Assembly: GCA_902766125.1 (NCBI GenBank)
Contig: CACXCG010000018.1
Span: forward strand, 19,488-83,487
Direction of reading: 5' to 3'
Length of the DNA: 64,000 nucleotides
Origin: an uncultured Spirochaetaceae bacterium
GTDB lineage: Bacteria; Spirochaetota; Spirochaetia; Treponematales; Treponemataceae
Position 1 is the first letter of the stretch. The number at the start of each line of letters is the position of its first letter. The translations under genes and the position numbers were made by a program. A model generated the notes under the pieces. The model worked only from the letters and a program-made list of their open reading frames with translations. It was not told the DNA's origin and did no database searches. Shown here one piece after another: positions 51,164 to 60,003 of this stretch.

Positions 51164-53146
51164 ATGACTCCCATGGACGGCAGAAGGCTTTTAGCAAGCG
51201 CACTCCACGAAGTCCGCACGCCTATTCAGACAATAATCAGTACTATAGAATTACTGGGTGAAACTTCTCTCAATACGGAACAGAGTGAATATGTACGGCA
51301 AATTGAATTTTCTGCAAACGTTCTGCTCAATCTTGCCAACGATGTTCTGGATCTTTCTAAAATAACGTCTCCCGAATTTAAAATCGAAACCATGCCCTTT
51401 GACATTGTTTCACTTACCGAACACGTAACTGATTTAGTCAGCATAGAAGCATTCAACAAAGGAATTGAAATAATTACCAGCATAGATAACTCTGTTCCGC
51501 AGATTGTTATGGGAGATCAGTCAAGCATACAGCGCGTACTGCTCAACCTTTTAAAGAATGCAGTCAAATTTACAGAGCACGGCTATGTTCGAACTAAGCT
51601 TTCCATCAAGCAGAAAAACCTGATGTTTGAAGTCATTGACTCAGGCATTGGCGTAGAAGAAGACAAAAAAGATTTAGTCTTTGGCGAATATTATCAGGCT
51701 GATACCGGAACTACGCGAAAATACGGCGGAACAGGCCTAGGTCTTGCAATATGCCGCACACTGGTTACCGCAATGAACGGAAAAATCGGTGTACGTGATA
51801 ACGATGATATAAACGGCGGCTCTGTGTTCTGGTTCAGCATTCCGTATGAAAGTGCACCGCTTGAAGAAAGCAAAAATCAGTTTACAAAACTTGATATTCC
51901 TGAAAACACCCGTGTTCTGATTGTTGATGACAACGCAATCGTACTCAGCAGCATTACTCACAAACTGCAGGCACTTGGCGTAACCGATATTGAAACTGCT
52001 CAGAGCGGAGAAATTGCACTTAAAAAACTGTCAAAGGCAGCTCACGAAGAAACTCCGTTTACCATTGCTTTCATAGATATGATTATGCCCGGAATGGACG
52101 GATGGCAGCTTGCCTCAGAAATAAACAACGATCCGTTTATCTCCGGCGTAAACTTAAACCTTCTTATACCCGAAGGACAAATGCGTAAAGATGCACAGAT
52201 GAAAATGCTGGACTGGTTCAACGGCTATGTTTACAAACCAATCAAACGCATGCAGCTGCGCGAAACACTTGCAAAAGCAATTGCTTCAAAGAACATTGAA
52301 CTTGAACCACTGGAAGCACATCATACCAAACCGGTTGAACAGCACATAGAAAATCCCAACATTGCAGCAGGAAGCCGCATTCTGATTGCAGAAGATCATC
52401 CCATGAACCGCATGCTGTTACACACGTTCCTTGAAAAATTTGGTGCAGAAGTATACGAAGCAGAAGACGGAGCACAGGCAGTAAGTCAGATAAAAAAGAA
52501 TCCACAGATTGATGTTGTATTCATGGATATACAGATGCCGGTCAAAAACGGAATTGATGCAACCATAGAATTGCGCAATCTGGATTACCGCGGAATCATT
52601 ATTGCCTGTACCGCAAACAACAGTCAGGAAGATTTTGAACAGTATCAGAAAATGGGTATAAACGACATACTGGTAAAACCGTTCAAAAAAACTTCAGTAT
52701 ACCAGCTGTTGGAAAAATGGCAGGTAGTCCTTTCATTCCCCGCAATCAAAAGTATTGTTACTATTCCAGAAGAATCTGTTTCACCAAAAGAATTGTGGGA
52801 CACACAGGACTTTATGGATACCGCCGGCAACGATGTACAGCTTGCACAGTCACTCATCGAAGAATATCTTACACAGACGCAGTCTTTAATAGACCAGATT
52901 GGATCAGACCTGGCTCAGAAAGAAAAAGACTTTGATCATCTGCACCGGCTTGCACATACACTTAAGGGAAGTTCTGCAACAATCAGCGCATCGCAGCTTT
53001 CAGACACTGCACGAATCATGAACGAAGCTGCAAAGGCACAGAACGCACCCGAAGTAAAAAAATCGCTTACCGAATTTAAATCTCGGTTTGCTAATTTCAA
53101 GCGAATGGTTACCAAATGGGAAAAATCTCTGTTAACGATGGAATAA
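51164..53146 (+). CDS. Cytoplasmic hybrid histidine kinase (HisKA-HATPase-REC-REC-HPt)
   Basis: A 660-residue kinase without membrane segments or a recognisable sensor domain; it begins almost at the HisKA domain. The phosphorylated His is in SALHEVRTPIQ (about residue 15). The ATPase has LLNLLKNAVKFTEHG (N box), DSGIGV (G1) and GGTGLGLAI (G2). Two receivers follow (VLIVDDNAIV, then IDMIMPGMDGW; and ILIAEDHPMN, then FMDIQMPVKNG). A C-terminal HPt domain has LAHTLKGSSATI. All steps of a phosphorelay are in one protein. Input probably comes from the adjacent REC-STAS-REC protein. GGAGG precedes the ATG. Confidence 0.93.
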   Translation: MTPMDGRRLLASALHEVRTPIQTIISTIELLGETSLNTEQSEYVRQIEFSANVLLNLANDVLDLSKITSPEFKIETMPFDIVSLTEHVTDLVSIEAFNKGIEIITSIDNSVPQIVMGDQSSIQRVLLNLLKNAVKFTEHGYVRTKLSIKQKNLMFEVIDSGIGVEEDKKDLVFGEYYQADTGTTRKYGGTGLGLAICRTLVTAMNGKIGVRDNDDINGGSVFWFSIPYESAPLEESKNQFTKLDIPENTRVLIVDDNAIVLSSITHKLQALGVTDIETAQSGEIALKKLSKAAHEETPFTIAFIDMIMPGMDGWQLASEINNDPFISGVNLNLLIPEGQMRKDAQMKMLDWFNGYVYKPIKRMQLRETLAKAIASKNIELEPLEAHHTKPVEQHIENPNIAAGSRILIAEDHPMNRMLLHTFLEKFGAEVYEAEDGAQAVSQIKKNPQIDVVFMDIQMPVKNGIDATIELRNLDYRGIIIACTANNSQEDFEQYQKMGINDILVKPFKKTSVYQLLEKWQVVLSFPAIKSIVTIPEESVSPKELWDTQDFMDTAGNDVQLAQSLIEEYLTQTQSLIDQIGSDLAQKEKDFDHLHRLAHTLKGSSATISASQLSDTARIMNEAAKAQNAPEVKKSLTEFKSRFANFKRMVTKWEKSLLTME

Positions 53147-53991
53147 AAAAAACAAACTATCACATGCACACCCGCTATTGCGACGGATCTTCTGACGTTG
53201 CACAGATGGCACAGGCTGCATTTGACTGCGGCATGTCAGACATTGGTTTTAGCGGACACGCAATGATTCCGTTCAGTTCTGACTGGCACATGAACATTCG
53301 GAACTACGAAAGCTATTGCAAAGATGTGCAGGAAGCAAAAAAACAGTTTGCAGGAAAAATGAATATCCTCTGCGGATTTGAAGCCGACTTTATTCCCGAT
53401 ATAACTTCTCCAACTTTTGCTGAATACAAAAAATACAATCCTGATTTTTTGATCGGCTCAGTACATTATGTCCGCATTGGTAACGGATACTTTGAAGCTG
53501 ACGGTTCCTTTGAAAACACAAGAAAAAAAATTGCACAATATGCAAAGGGTAATGCAAAAAAAGCAGTACAGGCATATTTTGATGCAGAACGACAGATGCT
53601 CAAAAATCCCGACTTTACGTTCATCGGTCACTGTGATTTAATCCGCAAGCAAAACAGTCAGCTTGCACCACAACCACTCTTTGACGAAACTGCTTCCTGG
53701 TATCGCAAGGAACTGGTACTTACCGCAAAAGCAATTGCATCAGCAGGAGTCTGCGTAGAAATAAACAGCGGGGCTATGTCGCGCGGCTACCTGGACAATC
53801 CTTATCCTTCACTGCCGTTTCTTGAACTGTTGCATCAGTACAATGTACCGGTAACGTTTGCTTCTGACGCACATGCAAAAGAACACATAGATTTTGCATT
53901 TGATAACGCATGCGCCCTTGCACGGAATGCAGGCTACAAAGAACTGCACTATCTGTCACCCGAAGGAAAACTGACTTCTCAGCAGATATAA
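53116..53991 (+). CDS. PHP-domain phosphatase (histidinol-phosphatase HisK-like)
   Basis: A 291-residue metal-dependent phosphoesterase. The PHP motif YHMHTRYCDGSSD opens the fold, with GFSGHA, ILCGFEADFIP, IGSVHYV, FIGHCDLIRK and FASDAHAKEH supplying further metal ligands. It matches histidinol-phosphate phosphatase of the HisJ/HisK type, but no other histidine genes are nearby. It starts 31 bp inside the kinase gene in another frame, so the two are tightly coupled. That position suggests it may have been recruited to the signalling operon; this is speculation. Confidence 0.85.
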   Translation: MGKISVNDGIKKTNYHMHTRYCDGSSDVAQMAQAAFDCGMSDIGFSGHAMIPFSSDWHMNIRNYESYCKDVQEAKKQFAGKMNILCGFEADFIPDITSPTFAEYKKYNPDFLIGSVHYVRIGNGYFEADGSFENTRKKIAQYAKGNAKKAVQAYFDAERQMLKNPDFTFIGHCDLIRKQNSQLAPQPLFDETASWYRKELVLTAKAIASAGVCVEINSGAMSRGYLDNPYPSLPFLELLHQYNVPVTFASDAHAKEHIDFAFDNACALARNAGYKELHYLSPEGKLTSQQI

Positions 53992-54039
53992 AACAGTGTA
54001 ACGCTTTACAGCCTGTTGTAATGCTAAGAAGTCCGCCGT

Positions 54040-54092
54040 AAAAAAAACCGCAGGTCACGCATCCAACCTTGCAGTTGCGAGGCCCACGGTTT
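54040..54092 (-). terminator. Terminator-like hairpin, copy A
   Basis: Minus strand 10-bp stem AAACCGTGGG/CCTGCGGTTT (two wobbles) enclosing a smaller hairpin, followed by a U run. Confidence 0.55.
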
Positions 54093-54114
54093 CCGAAACA
54101 GCTAACTCTAAGCA

Positions 54115-54180
54115 TTAGCGATTCTTCTTCTCCTGTACAGTCTGACAGTTAACACACAGCGCTGCAAGATGTAATGCATA
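54115..54180 (-). pseudogene. Truncated duplicate of the dksA-like C-terminus
   Basis: Twenty-one in-frame codons plus stop match the end of the intact DksA-type gene. The last 16 codons (AALCVNCQTVQEKKNR) are identical in protein, the five before them differ (YALHL against DAIPY). There is no start codon or first zinc-finger half, so it cannot make a working protein. Confidence 0.75.
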
Positions 54181-54202
54181 CCGGTAGTACTCTCCCTAAC
54201 AC

Positions 54203-54356
54203 GTCCGCCGTAAAAACAAAAAACCGCAGGTCACGCATCCAACCTTGCAGTTGCGAGGCCCACGGTTTCCGAAACAGCTAACTCTAAGCGTTAGCGATTC
54301 TTCTTCTCCTGTACAGTCTGGCAGTTAACACACAGCGCTGCGTATGGTATTGCATC
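54203..54356. repeat. Copy B of the duplication (true end of the dksA-like gene)
   Basis: 154 bp, offset 172 bp from copy A, covering the 3' end, stop and terminator of the intact gene. The two copies are separated by 22 bp of unrelated sequence. Confidence 0.88.
54212..54268 (-). terminator. Terminator of the DksA-like gene, copy B
   Basis: Same stem as copy A (10 bp, two wobbles) with an inner CAAC/GTTG hairpin and a run of U broken by one G. Confidence 0.6.
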
Positions 54357-54647
54357 CAGGCGTGCTTCGGGTATGGGTTTTCCACACTGCAGGCACAATC
54401 CGTACTTACCCTGATTAATGCGAACAATTGCATTTTCTATTGCGGTAAGGCGCGCAGCATCTGCAGCTCCCAAAGAATCAAGCAGGGTGCGGTCTATCAC
54501 ACCAGATGCCTTATCAACTTCATCACCAGATTCAACTCCTTCAACCAGGCGGCTCATTGCTTCACTCTGTGCTGCAAGTGATTCAAGAATCTGAGTGCGT
54601 TGTGCAAGTAACTTTTTTTTCTGTTTTTCTGGAAAATCTTTTCTCAT
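54291..54647 (-). CDS. DksA/TraR-family zinc-finger regulator
   Basis: A 118-residue protein with an N-terminal coiled coil (about 1-70) and a C-terminal zinc finger, CLQC...CVNC (about 80-107). The family binds the RNA polymerase secondary channel and adjusts promoters with ppGpp. GKYGLCLQCGKPI and ARLDAIPYA are typical. The coiled-coil tip lacks an obvious DxxDxA motif, so it may not act as classical DksA. AGGGG precedes the ATG. It is divergent from infA, and its 3' end and terminator are duplicated downstream. Confidence 0.85.
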   Translation of the reverse strand: MRKDFPEKQKKKLLAQRTQILESLAAQSEAMSRLVEGVESGDEVDKASGVIDRTLLDSLGAADAARLTAIENAIVRINQGKYGLCLQCGKPIPEARLDAIPYAALCVNCQTVQEKKNR

Positions 54648-54740
54648 AATGTATCCCCTTATGTTGACAATTTAATCACTTTTGTACATACTATTATACG
54701 CATAAAATTCTAAAAAAGCAAATGAATTTTTGGAGGAATT

Positions 54741-54962
54741 GTGGCTAACAAAGACGAAGCTATTGAAGTAGAGGGTGTAGTAAAAGAAGCCCTTCCCAAC
54801 ACTATGTTCCGCGTAGAGCTTAAAAACCAGCACATTATTTTGGCTCACCTGAGTGGGAAAATGCGCAAGCACTACATCAAGATCGTTCCCGGCGACAATG
54901 TAAAGGTTGAACTTTCACCATACGACCTTAACCGCGGAAGAATCATTTTCCGTGAGCGCTAA
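54741..54962 (+). CDS. infA: Translation initiation factor IF-1
   Basis: A 73-residue S1/OB-fold protein that binds the 30S A site. It matches IF-1 along its length: [29 protein letters not shown] and the end RGRIIFR. The start is a GTG with TGGAGG upstream. A perfect 7-bp hairpin GTGAGCG/CGCTCAC wraps around its stop codon. It stands alone rather than in a ribosomal protein operon, and the EAL gene follows after 28 nt on the same strand. Confidence 0.96.
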   Translation: MANKDEAIEVEGVVKEALPNTMFRVELKNQHIILAHLSGKMRKHYIKIVPGDNVKVELSPYDLNRGRIIFRER

Positions 54963-54990
54963 TCGCTCACTCTGACTGCTGGACTATTGT

Positions 54991-56784
54991 ATGTTTCTGA
55001 ACAAAACAAACCAGCTTTACAAACCCCGGCGCATACTCTATTACCTTGAAGCAAACGATGCAGACGTAGAGGCATTTTACAACGGAGCTGTTCCAACGCA
55101 GATTCAACAGCATACGAATGCATTTGGTACATACGATTATCCCGGAGTTTTTTTTGTAAAACAGTTAAATCAAAAAGTAATCGGCATAGAATTCCGTCCT
55201 GATGACAATCGCGTTTCCTATCCCAAAGATTTAAAGTCAATCGTTTTAGACGAAGCATATTTTTATTCAATCGAAATAGACAACGAAATCGACTTAAGCA
55301 GGGAATCCATTCAAAATCTGTTTGAAAAAATTGCTCTGGATGATGACGCACACCGCGTATACACAGATCTTTCCATTCAGCACGATCCCAACACAATCAG
55401 CGTGTTTACCAGCGGTAAAAAAATCCGCATACTGTACGAATGGAAACTGGACAAGGACCGCACAAGCCAGATAATGAACGATGACGTTAATTCGTTCGAC
55501 AAAGAACTTCTGTATAAGCTGGCATTTTACGATCCTATTACCAGTCACTACACATGGAATCATCTTGGTCCCTATCTTGAAGTTCCTGCAAACGCACACA
55601 TACAGGATTATGCCTTTGTACACTTTGACGTGAAAGATTTCCGCATCATAAACGAAGTATACGGTCACATCGCAGCAAACAAAGTACTATGCCGTATTGT
55701 TGATGCAATGAAGCATTCTGATTTTGTGTATACAAGCGCACGCTGTCACAATGACAACTTTGCCATGATCATAAAAGATATGCCAAAAGAACAGACTATA
55801 GAGTGTCTGACAAAATTCTTTGAAGGGCTGTCTCATCTTGATGAAGATCCGCACTATACCATTTACTATCGCTGCGGTGTTGTTCCCATGCAGAGGTCAA
55901 TCCTTTCAGGTAACCGTGTTGCAGATGCAGGTAAAATGGCACAGGCATTAGGCAATACCCCAAACAAAAACGATATCATCATGTACACCGACGAAATGCA
56001 CGATGACGTTCTGTGGGGAAATTACATCAAAGCTTATGTTGATACCGCAATTCTTAACGATGAATTTGTTGTATACCTTCAGCCAAAATTTGATATCGTA
56101 AAAGAGAAAATAAAAGGTGCAGAAGCACTTATCAGATGGAATTACAAGAATCAGGAATTCTTACCGCCATACCGCTTCATTCCTTTTTTCGAAAAAGCCG
56201 GAACCGTCGGTAAACTTGACGACATTGTCTTACACAAAGTATGCAAGGCTTTTGCAAAATGGAAGAAAGAAGGTAAACCGCTCTACCCTATTTCTGTAAA
56301 TCTTTCCAGAAACCAGCTGTACGACAAAAACTTAATTTCTCACCTTACGCAAATTGTAGATTCGTATGGCATACCGCATGAGCTGATTGATTTTGAATTA
56401 ACCGAAAGCGCAACCTATGATGACATGAATTACATGATCAGTGTTTTAAATGAACTGCGCAAAAATGGTTTTAAAATTTCAATGGATGATTTTGGAACCG
56501 GCTATTCTTCACTGTCACTGTTAACAGAGATGCCGCTCGACACTTTGAAAATTGACAAAAGCTTTGTAGATAAAGTCGGAACTGAACATGAAAACGAAAA
56601 AGATTTAACGGTAATCCGTCACATAATTTCGCTTGCAAAAGAACTGCAGTTTACCTGCCTTGCAGAAGGTGCAGAACAAAAGTGTCAGGTAGATAAACTG
56701 CGCTCTCTCGGTTGCGAAATAATCCAGGGCTACTATTACGGTAAACCCATTCCCATCGACCAATACGAAAAGAACTATCTTTAA
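54991..56784 (+). CDS. EAL-domain c-di-GMP phosphodiesterase with degenerate GGDEF
   Basis: A 597-residue cytoplasmic protein. Residues 1-165 have no recognised domain. A degenerate GGDEF follows (about 170-335), where the active loop reads CHNDNFA, so it cannot make c-di-GMP. The EAL domain (about 345-590) keeps the catalytic set: AEALIR, ISVNLSRNQL, FELTES, MDDFGTGYSS, LKIDKSF, AEGAEQ and IQGYYYGKP. It should hydrolyse c-di-GMP to pGpG. There is no Shine-Dalgarno. The 3' end overlaps the aldo/keto reductase gene by four bases. Confidence 0.9.
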   Translation: MFLNKTNQLYKPRRILYYLEANDADVEAFYNGAVPTQIQQHTNAFGTYDYPGVFFVKQLNQKVIGIEFRPDDNRVSYPKDLKSIVLDEAYFYSIEIDNEIDLSRESIQNLFEKIALDDDAHRVYTDLSIQHDPNTISVFTSGKKIRILYEWKLDKDRTSQIMNDDVNSFDKELLYKLAFYDPITSHYTWNHLGPYLEVPANAHIQDYAFVHFDVKDFRIINEVYGHIAANKVLCRIVDAMKHSDFVYTSARCHNDNFAMIIKDMPKEQTIECLTKFFEGLSHLDEDPHYTIYYRCGVVPMQRSILSGNRVADAGKMAQALGNTPNKNDIIMYTDEMHDDVLWGNYIKAYVDTAILNDEFVVYLQPKFDIVKEKIKGAEALIRWNYKNQEFLPPYRFIPFFEKAGTVGKLDDIVLHKVCKAFAKWKKEGKPLYPISVNLSRNQLYDKNLISHLTQIVDSYGIPHELIDFELTESATYDDMNYMISVLNELRKNGFKISMDDFGTGYSSLSLLTEMPLDTLKIDKSFVDKVGTEHENEKDLTVIRHIISLAKELQFTCLAEGAEQKCQVDKLRSLGCEIIQGYYYGKPIPIDQYEKNYL

Positions 56785-57929
56785 TGTTCTAACCGTGCAA
56801 CAACATCTTCAAGGAATTCGGTAACCTTAAGATGCTGCGGACAGATTTCTTCGCACTGACCACACTTAACGCATTCGCTTGCCTTACCAAATGATTTGGT
56901 AAGATTCTCGTAATACTCAAGCTGAGCAGTCCATCCGGCTTTTCCTTCAGGATCCTGTTTTAAGTCAGCGTTATAAAGAGCAAAATACTTCGGAATAGGA
57001 ATATGAACAGGACATCCTTCCGTACAATATGAACAACCCGTACAGGGGATTGCCTTTGTTCCGTTCAGTATTCTGACAGCCTTTTTTATGATATCGTATT
57101 CTTCATCATTAAGGGGAACAAAATCCTTCATGTACGAAGTGTTATCTTCAAGCTGCTGCATGTTACTCATTCCGGAAAGCACCATTGCAACATTTTTATG
57201 AGAAGCAGCAAAACGAACCGCCCAAGATGCAACACTTGCATTGGGATTATACGCTTTGTACATATCTTCTATGCGGCTGTCCATATTGACTAACGTACCG
57301 CCTTTTACCGGCTCCATAATAATGATGGGTATGTCGTACTTAAGGCACACTTCGTAACATTCACGAGAACGCACACCGGGATTATCATAATCAAAATAGT
57401 TCAGCTGAATCTGGACAAATTCCATTTCGGGATGTTCTTTCAGCACTTTATCCAGAAGTTCCGGTCCGTCGTGAAAAGAAAAACCAACGTGACGAATAAG
57501 TCCCTGTGCTTTTTTCTGCTGCACAAAATCAAACACCTTAAATTTGTTGTACGCATTTATTGACTGAATGTTTATATCATGCACCAGATAGTAATCAAAA
57601 TATTGTGCTCCCGTACGCTCAAGCTGTTCGTTAAAAATCCGTTCGCAATCTTCCTGCTGCTTAATAAAACCGTAATGCAGTTTTGTTGCAAGCGTAAAAC
57701 TGTCCCTCGGGTGACGGCTGGTTAAAAACTTTTTTACTGCACGCTCACTTTCCATTCCACAATACATAAGTGCAGTGTCAAAATAAGTAAACCCCTGCTC
57801 AATAAAGCGGTCGGTCATTTTCTTAACCTGCTCAATGTCAATATCAGCCGCATTATCCGGAGTGTTTGTCGGAAGCCGCATCAATCCAAAACCAAGTTTT
57901 TTTGCACCGTTAAAAATATCATTGTTCAT
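56781..57929 (-). CDS. Aldo/keto reductase with C-terminal 4Fe-4S clusters
   Basis: A 382-residue oxidoreductase. The aldo/keto reductase barrel (about 1-280) has the catalytic Tyr in YFDTALMYCG, the Lys in ATKLHYG and the His in YLVHDIN. Two ferredoxin-like cysteine clusters follow: CTGCSYCTEGCP and CVKCGQCEEICP. This fused form is common in anaerobes and presumably couples carbonyl reduction to ferredoxin-type electron carriers. The -10 box TATACT ends six bases before the ATG, so the message should be leaderless. Confidence 0.92.
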   Translation of the reverse strand: MNNDIFNGAKKLGFGLMRLPTNTPDNAADIDIEQVKKMTDRFIEQGFTYFDTALMYCGMESERAVKKFLTSRHPRDSFTLATKLHYGFIKQQEDCERIFNEQLERTGAQYFDYYLVHDINIQSINAYNKFKVFDFVQQKKAQGLIRHVGFSFHDGPELLDKVLKEHPEMEFVQIQLNYFDYDNPGVRSRECYEVCLKYDIPIIIMEPVKGGTLVNMDSRIEDMYKAYNPNASVASWAVRFAASHKNVAMVLSGMSNMQQLEDNTSYMKDFVPLNDEEYDIIKKAVRILNGTKAIPCTGCSYCTEGCPVHIPIPKYFALYNADLKQDPEGKAGWTAQLEYYENLTKSFGKASECVKCGQCEEICPQHLKVTEFLEDVVARLEH

Positions 57930-57935
57930 ACAACA

Positions 57936-57941
57936 AGTATA
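57936..57941 (-). promoter_or_regulatory. Leaderless -10 box of the aldo/keto reductase gene
   Basis: Minus strand TATACT (57941-57936), then 6 nt to ATG. The -35 region is weak. Confidence 0.55.
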
Positions 57942-57952
57942 TCAGATTTTCG

Positions 57953-57981
57953 TTGAAAAAATCTATAAACCGTTCTATACT
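57953..57981 (+). promoter_or_regulatory. Promoter of the adenylate cyclase gene
   Basis: TTGAAA (57953-57958), 17-nt spacer, TATACT (57976-57981). The leader is about 12 nt with AGAGGG before the ATG at 58000. Confidence 0.8.
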
Positions 57982-57999
57982 TTACAGAAAGAGGGTCGT

Positions 58000-59406
58000 A
58001 TGCGGGAGTTTTTTTTACAGTATCAGTCCAACCTCATGCTTTTTTTACAGGGCATCTGTGCCATCATTGCTTTTTTGACACTCATAACAAAGAACCTGAC
58101 TAAGTCAAGAAAGATTACAATCTTTCTTCTGGAACTGAATGCTTTTGAAATGCTTGCATCAAGCCGAATGACAGCAATGTTTGACGGTAACCCGAATGCT
58201 ATTCTGGGAACCTTTGCTCGCATCTGCCGCTTTGATGATTATTTATTTTCGCTTACCATCATTCTTTGTATAAGTCTGTACCTGAGAGATGTATTCAGAA
58301 ACGAAGGCGGGTTTACAAAAGTTCCTAAGCGCATTCTTGTTTCAGACATCATTGTTGCAATCGGAATTGTCACACTGCTTGTTGCACACTTTACCGGATT
58401 CTACTACATCTATGATGTACAGAACTACTACATCAGACAGCCGGGAAGAGTTGTTTCATACATATTCCCATTTGCGGCGCTTACTGTACTGTTAAGCTGT
58501 GTAATAAAACATTACAAACGGCTTCCCAAAAAAATGCGGCTTCCCATACTGTTTTTTATACTGGTTCCCATTATCGCTTCAGCAGCACAGTTCTACTTCC
58601 AGGGATTTAAGCTGGGAGTTATTTCGAGCGTAGGCATGGCAATCATTTTGTATGTATTTGCAATTCAGCAGATGAACGATGAAATTGAACGTTCACACCG
58701 GCTTGAAGTTGAAATGCTGGAACAGTACAAACAGAAACTTGAAAAGACGGTCGAAGAACGCACGCATGAACTTCGCATTGCAAACGAAAAAGCAGAACAG
58801 TTACTGCTTAACATTCTGCCGGAAAATGTTGCAAAAGAACTTACAGAACATCCGGGCCAGACAATTTCTCAGAAATATCCGAATGCAACGGTTTTGTTTA
58901 CCGACATTGTCGGCTTTACCAAAATGAGCAGCGGAATGACCGCAGAACAAACGGTTACCATGTTAAACAATATGATTTCTCTGTTTGATGAACGCGCTGC
59001 AAAAGAAGGAATAGAAAAAATCAAAACTATTGGCGACGCATACATGGCAGCAAGCGGACTGACAACAGATGCATCTAACGACGGCGCAGAAAAAATGATC
59101 CGCTTTGCAAGAGGACTTGTGCAGGATGTAAAAAAATTCAACACAGAAAGTCCGTTTAAAGTTCAAATCCGCATTGGAATTAACAGTGGCGAATTAGTTG
59201 CAGGTGTTATCGGTAAGACAAAATTTATTTATGACATCTGGGGCGACACCGTTAATGTTGCAAGCAGAATGGAAAGTACCGGTCAGGCAATGCAGATTCA
59301 CGTTTCAGAACAGACGTATCAGCAGACAAGTCAATACTTTGCGTACCGCGAACCGGTTCAGGTTGAAGTAAAAGGCAAAGGCCTTATGAACGGATATTTC
59401 TTATAA
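58000..59406 (+). CDS. Membrane class III adenylate cyclase
   Basis: A 468-residue protein with about six to seven membrane segments (1-215), a coiled coil (about 220-270) and a class III cyclase domain (about 285-465). Metal-binding Asps lie in LFTDIVGFTKMS and KTIGDAYMA. The IWGDTVNVASRME stretch carries the base-selecting Asp and the transition-state Asn and Arg. The Lys in KTIGDAY with the Asp in WGDTVN favours ATP over GTP, hence cAMP. The start at 58000 has AGAGGG; an earlier frame would begin inside the neighbouring gene. Confidence 0.9.
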   Translation: MREFFLQYQSNLMLFLQGICAIIAFLTLITKNLTKSRKITIFLLELNAFEMLASSRMTAMFDGNPNAILGTFARICRFDDYLFSLTIILCISLYLRDVFRNEGGFTKVPKRILVSDIIVAIGIVTLLVAHFTGFYYIYDVQNYYIRQPGRVVSYIFPFAALTVLLSCVIKHYKRLPKKMRLPILFFILVPIIASAAQFYFQGFKLGVISSVGMAIILYVFAIQQMNDEIERSHRLEVEMLEQYKQKLEKTVEERTHELRIANEKAEQLLLNILPENVAKELTEHPGQTISQKYPNATVLFTDIVGFTKMSSGMTAEQTVTMLNNMISLFDERAAKEGIEKIKTIGDAYMAASGLTTDASNDGAEKMIRFARGLVQDVKKFNTESPFKVQIRIGINSGELVAGVIGKTKFIYDIWGDTVNVASRMESTGQAMQIHVSEQTYQQTSQYFAYREPVQVEVKGKGLMNGYFL

Positions 59407-59415
59407 TAAATTCTG

Positions 59416-60003
59416 TCACAACGCTTTTTGAAAGATAAAGGTTTTATACCCATATCCTTCAGAACTAAACGGCTGGTATATATCCTCATTAAGCAGCGTG
59501 TAACCGTGATGCACATACCATTCCCAGTTACATTCAACATCAGTCCACAAAAACAGATTTTTATATCCGCTGTCTTTAAGTTGTGTACAGACAGCATCTA
59601 AAAGCCGGGAACCATATCCTTTTTTTCTGCTTATATACAAAGAAAGCTTTATATCATCGTCATTCATCAGTACAAAAGTTTTCTTATCCATAAGTTCAAG
59701 ATAGGTTCTGCTCATGTCTGATGCAACAAGAAAATCAGAGGGGAACAAAACTGACTTTTCTTTAAACCATTCAGAAGCACTGCACACATCACCTTTGCGT
59801 GCAAAAAATGCAGCGGCACAAAACGCTTCGTCTTCTGTCAGCTGAAAACGCAAATCATTATCAAAAATATTATTGCGGATAATATACTCTACGTTAAAGC
59901 GTTTGAACGGACGGTCCCCCAGCGAAGGGCTCCATAAAGGTTCCACTTCATCAACCAGCAGAGGAATATGTTTCATGTCAAAGCATTCAATTTTATAATT
60001 CAT
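59416..60003 (-). CDS. GNAT-family N-acetyltransferase
   Basis: A 195-residue protein. The acetyl-CoA loop reads SRKKGYGSRLLDAV (about residues 130-143), and WYVHHGYTLL near the end is the usual GNAT motif B strand. The N-terminal half is longer than in small GNAT enzymes. The substrate is unknown. Its start lies 11 bp inside the MFS gene, so the two are translated together; an efflux or uptake pump paired with an acetyltransferase is a plausible detoxification unit, though that is inference. Confidence 0.82.
   Translation of the reverse strand: MNYKIECFDMKHIPLLVDEVEPLWSPSLGDRPFKRFNVEYIIRNNIFDNDLRFQLTEDEAFCAAAFFARKGDVCSASEWFKEKSVLFPSDFLVASDMSRTYLELMDKKTFVLMNDDDIKLSLYISRKKGYGSRLLDAVCTQLKDSGYKNLFLWTDVECNWEWYVHHGYTLLNEDIYQPFSSEGYGYKTFIFQKAL

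Larger units (their letters stand above)
54031..54180. repeat. Copy A of a tandem duplication of the dksA 3' end
   Basis: 150 bp nearly identical to 54203-54356; two substitutions and a 4-bp indel in the first 135 bp, then quick divergence. It contains the last 21 dksA codons, the stop and a terminator-like hairpin. The preceding 39 bp (53992-54030) after the PHP gene hold only a 10-bp bulged hairpin. Confidence 0.88.

Noticed and set aside
53992..54360. Repeats as a CRISPR array
   Set aside because: Only two units of about 150 bp, with coding similarity to dksA and no spacer pattern.
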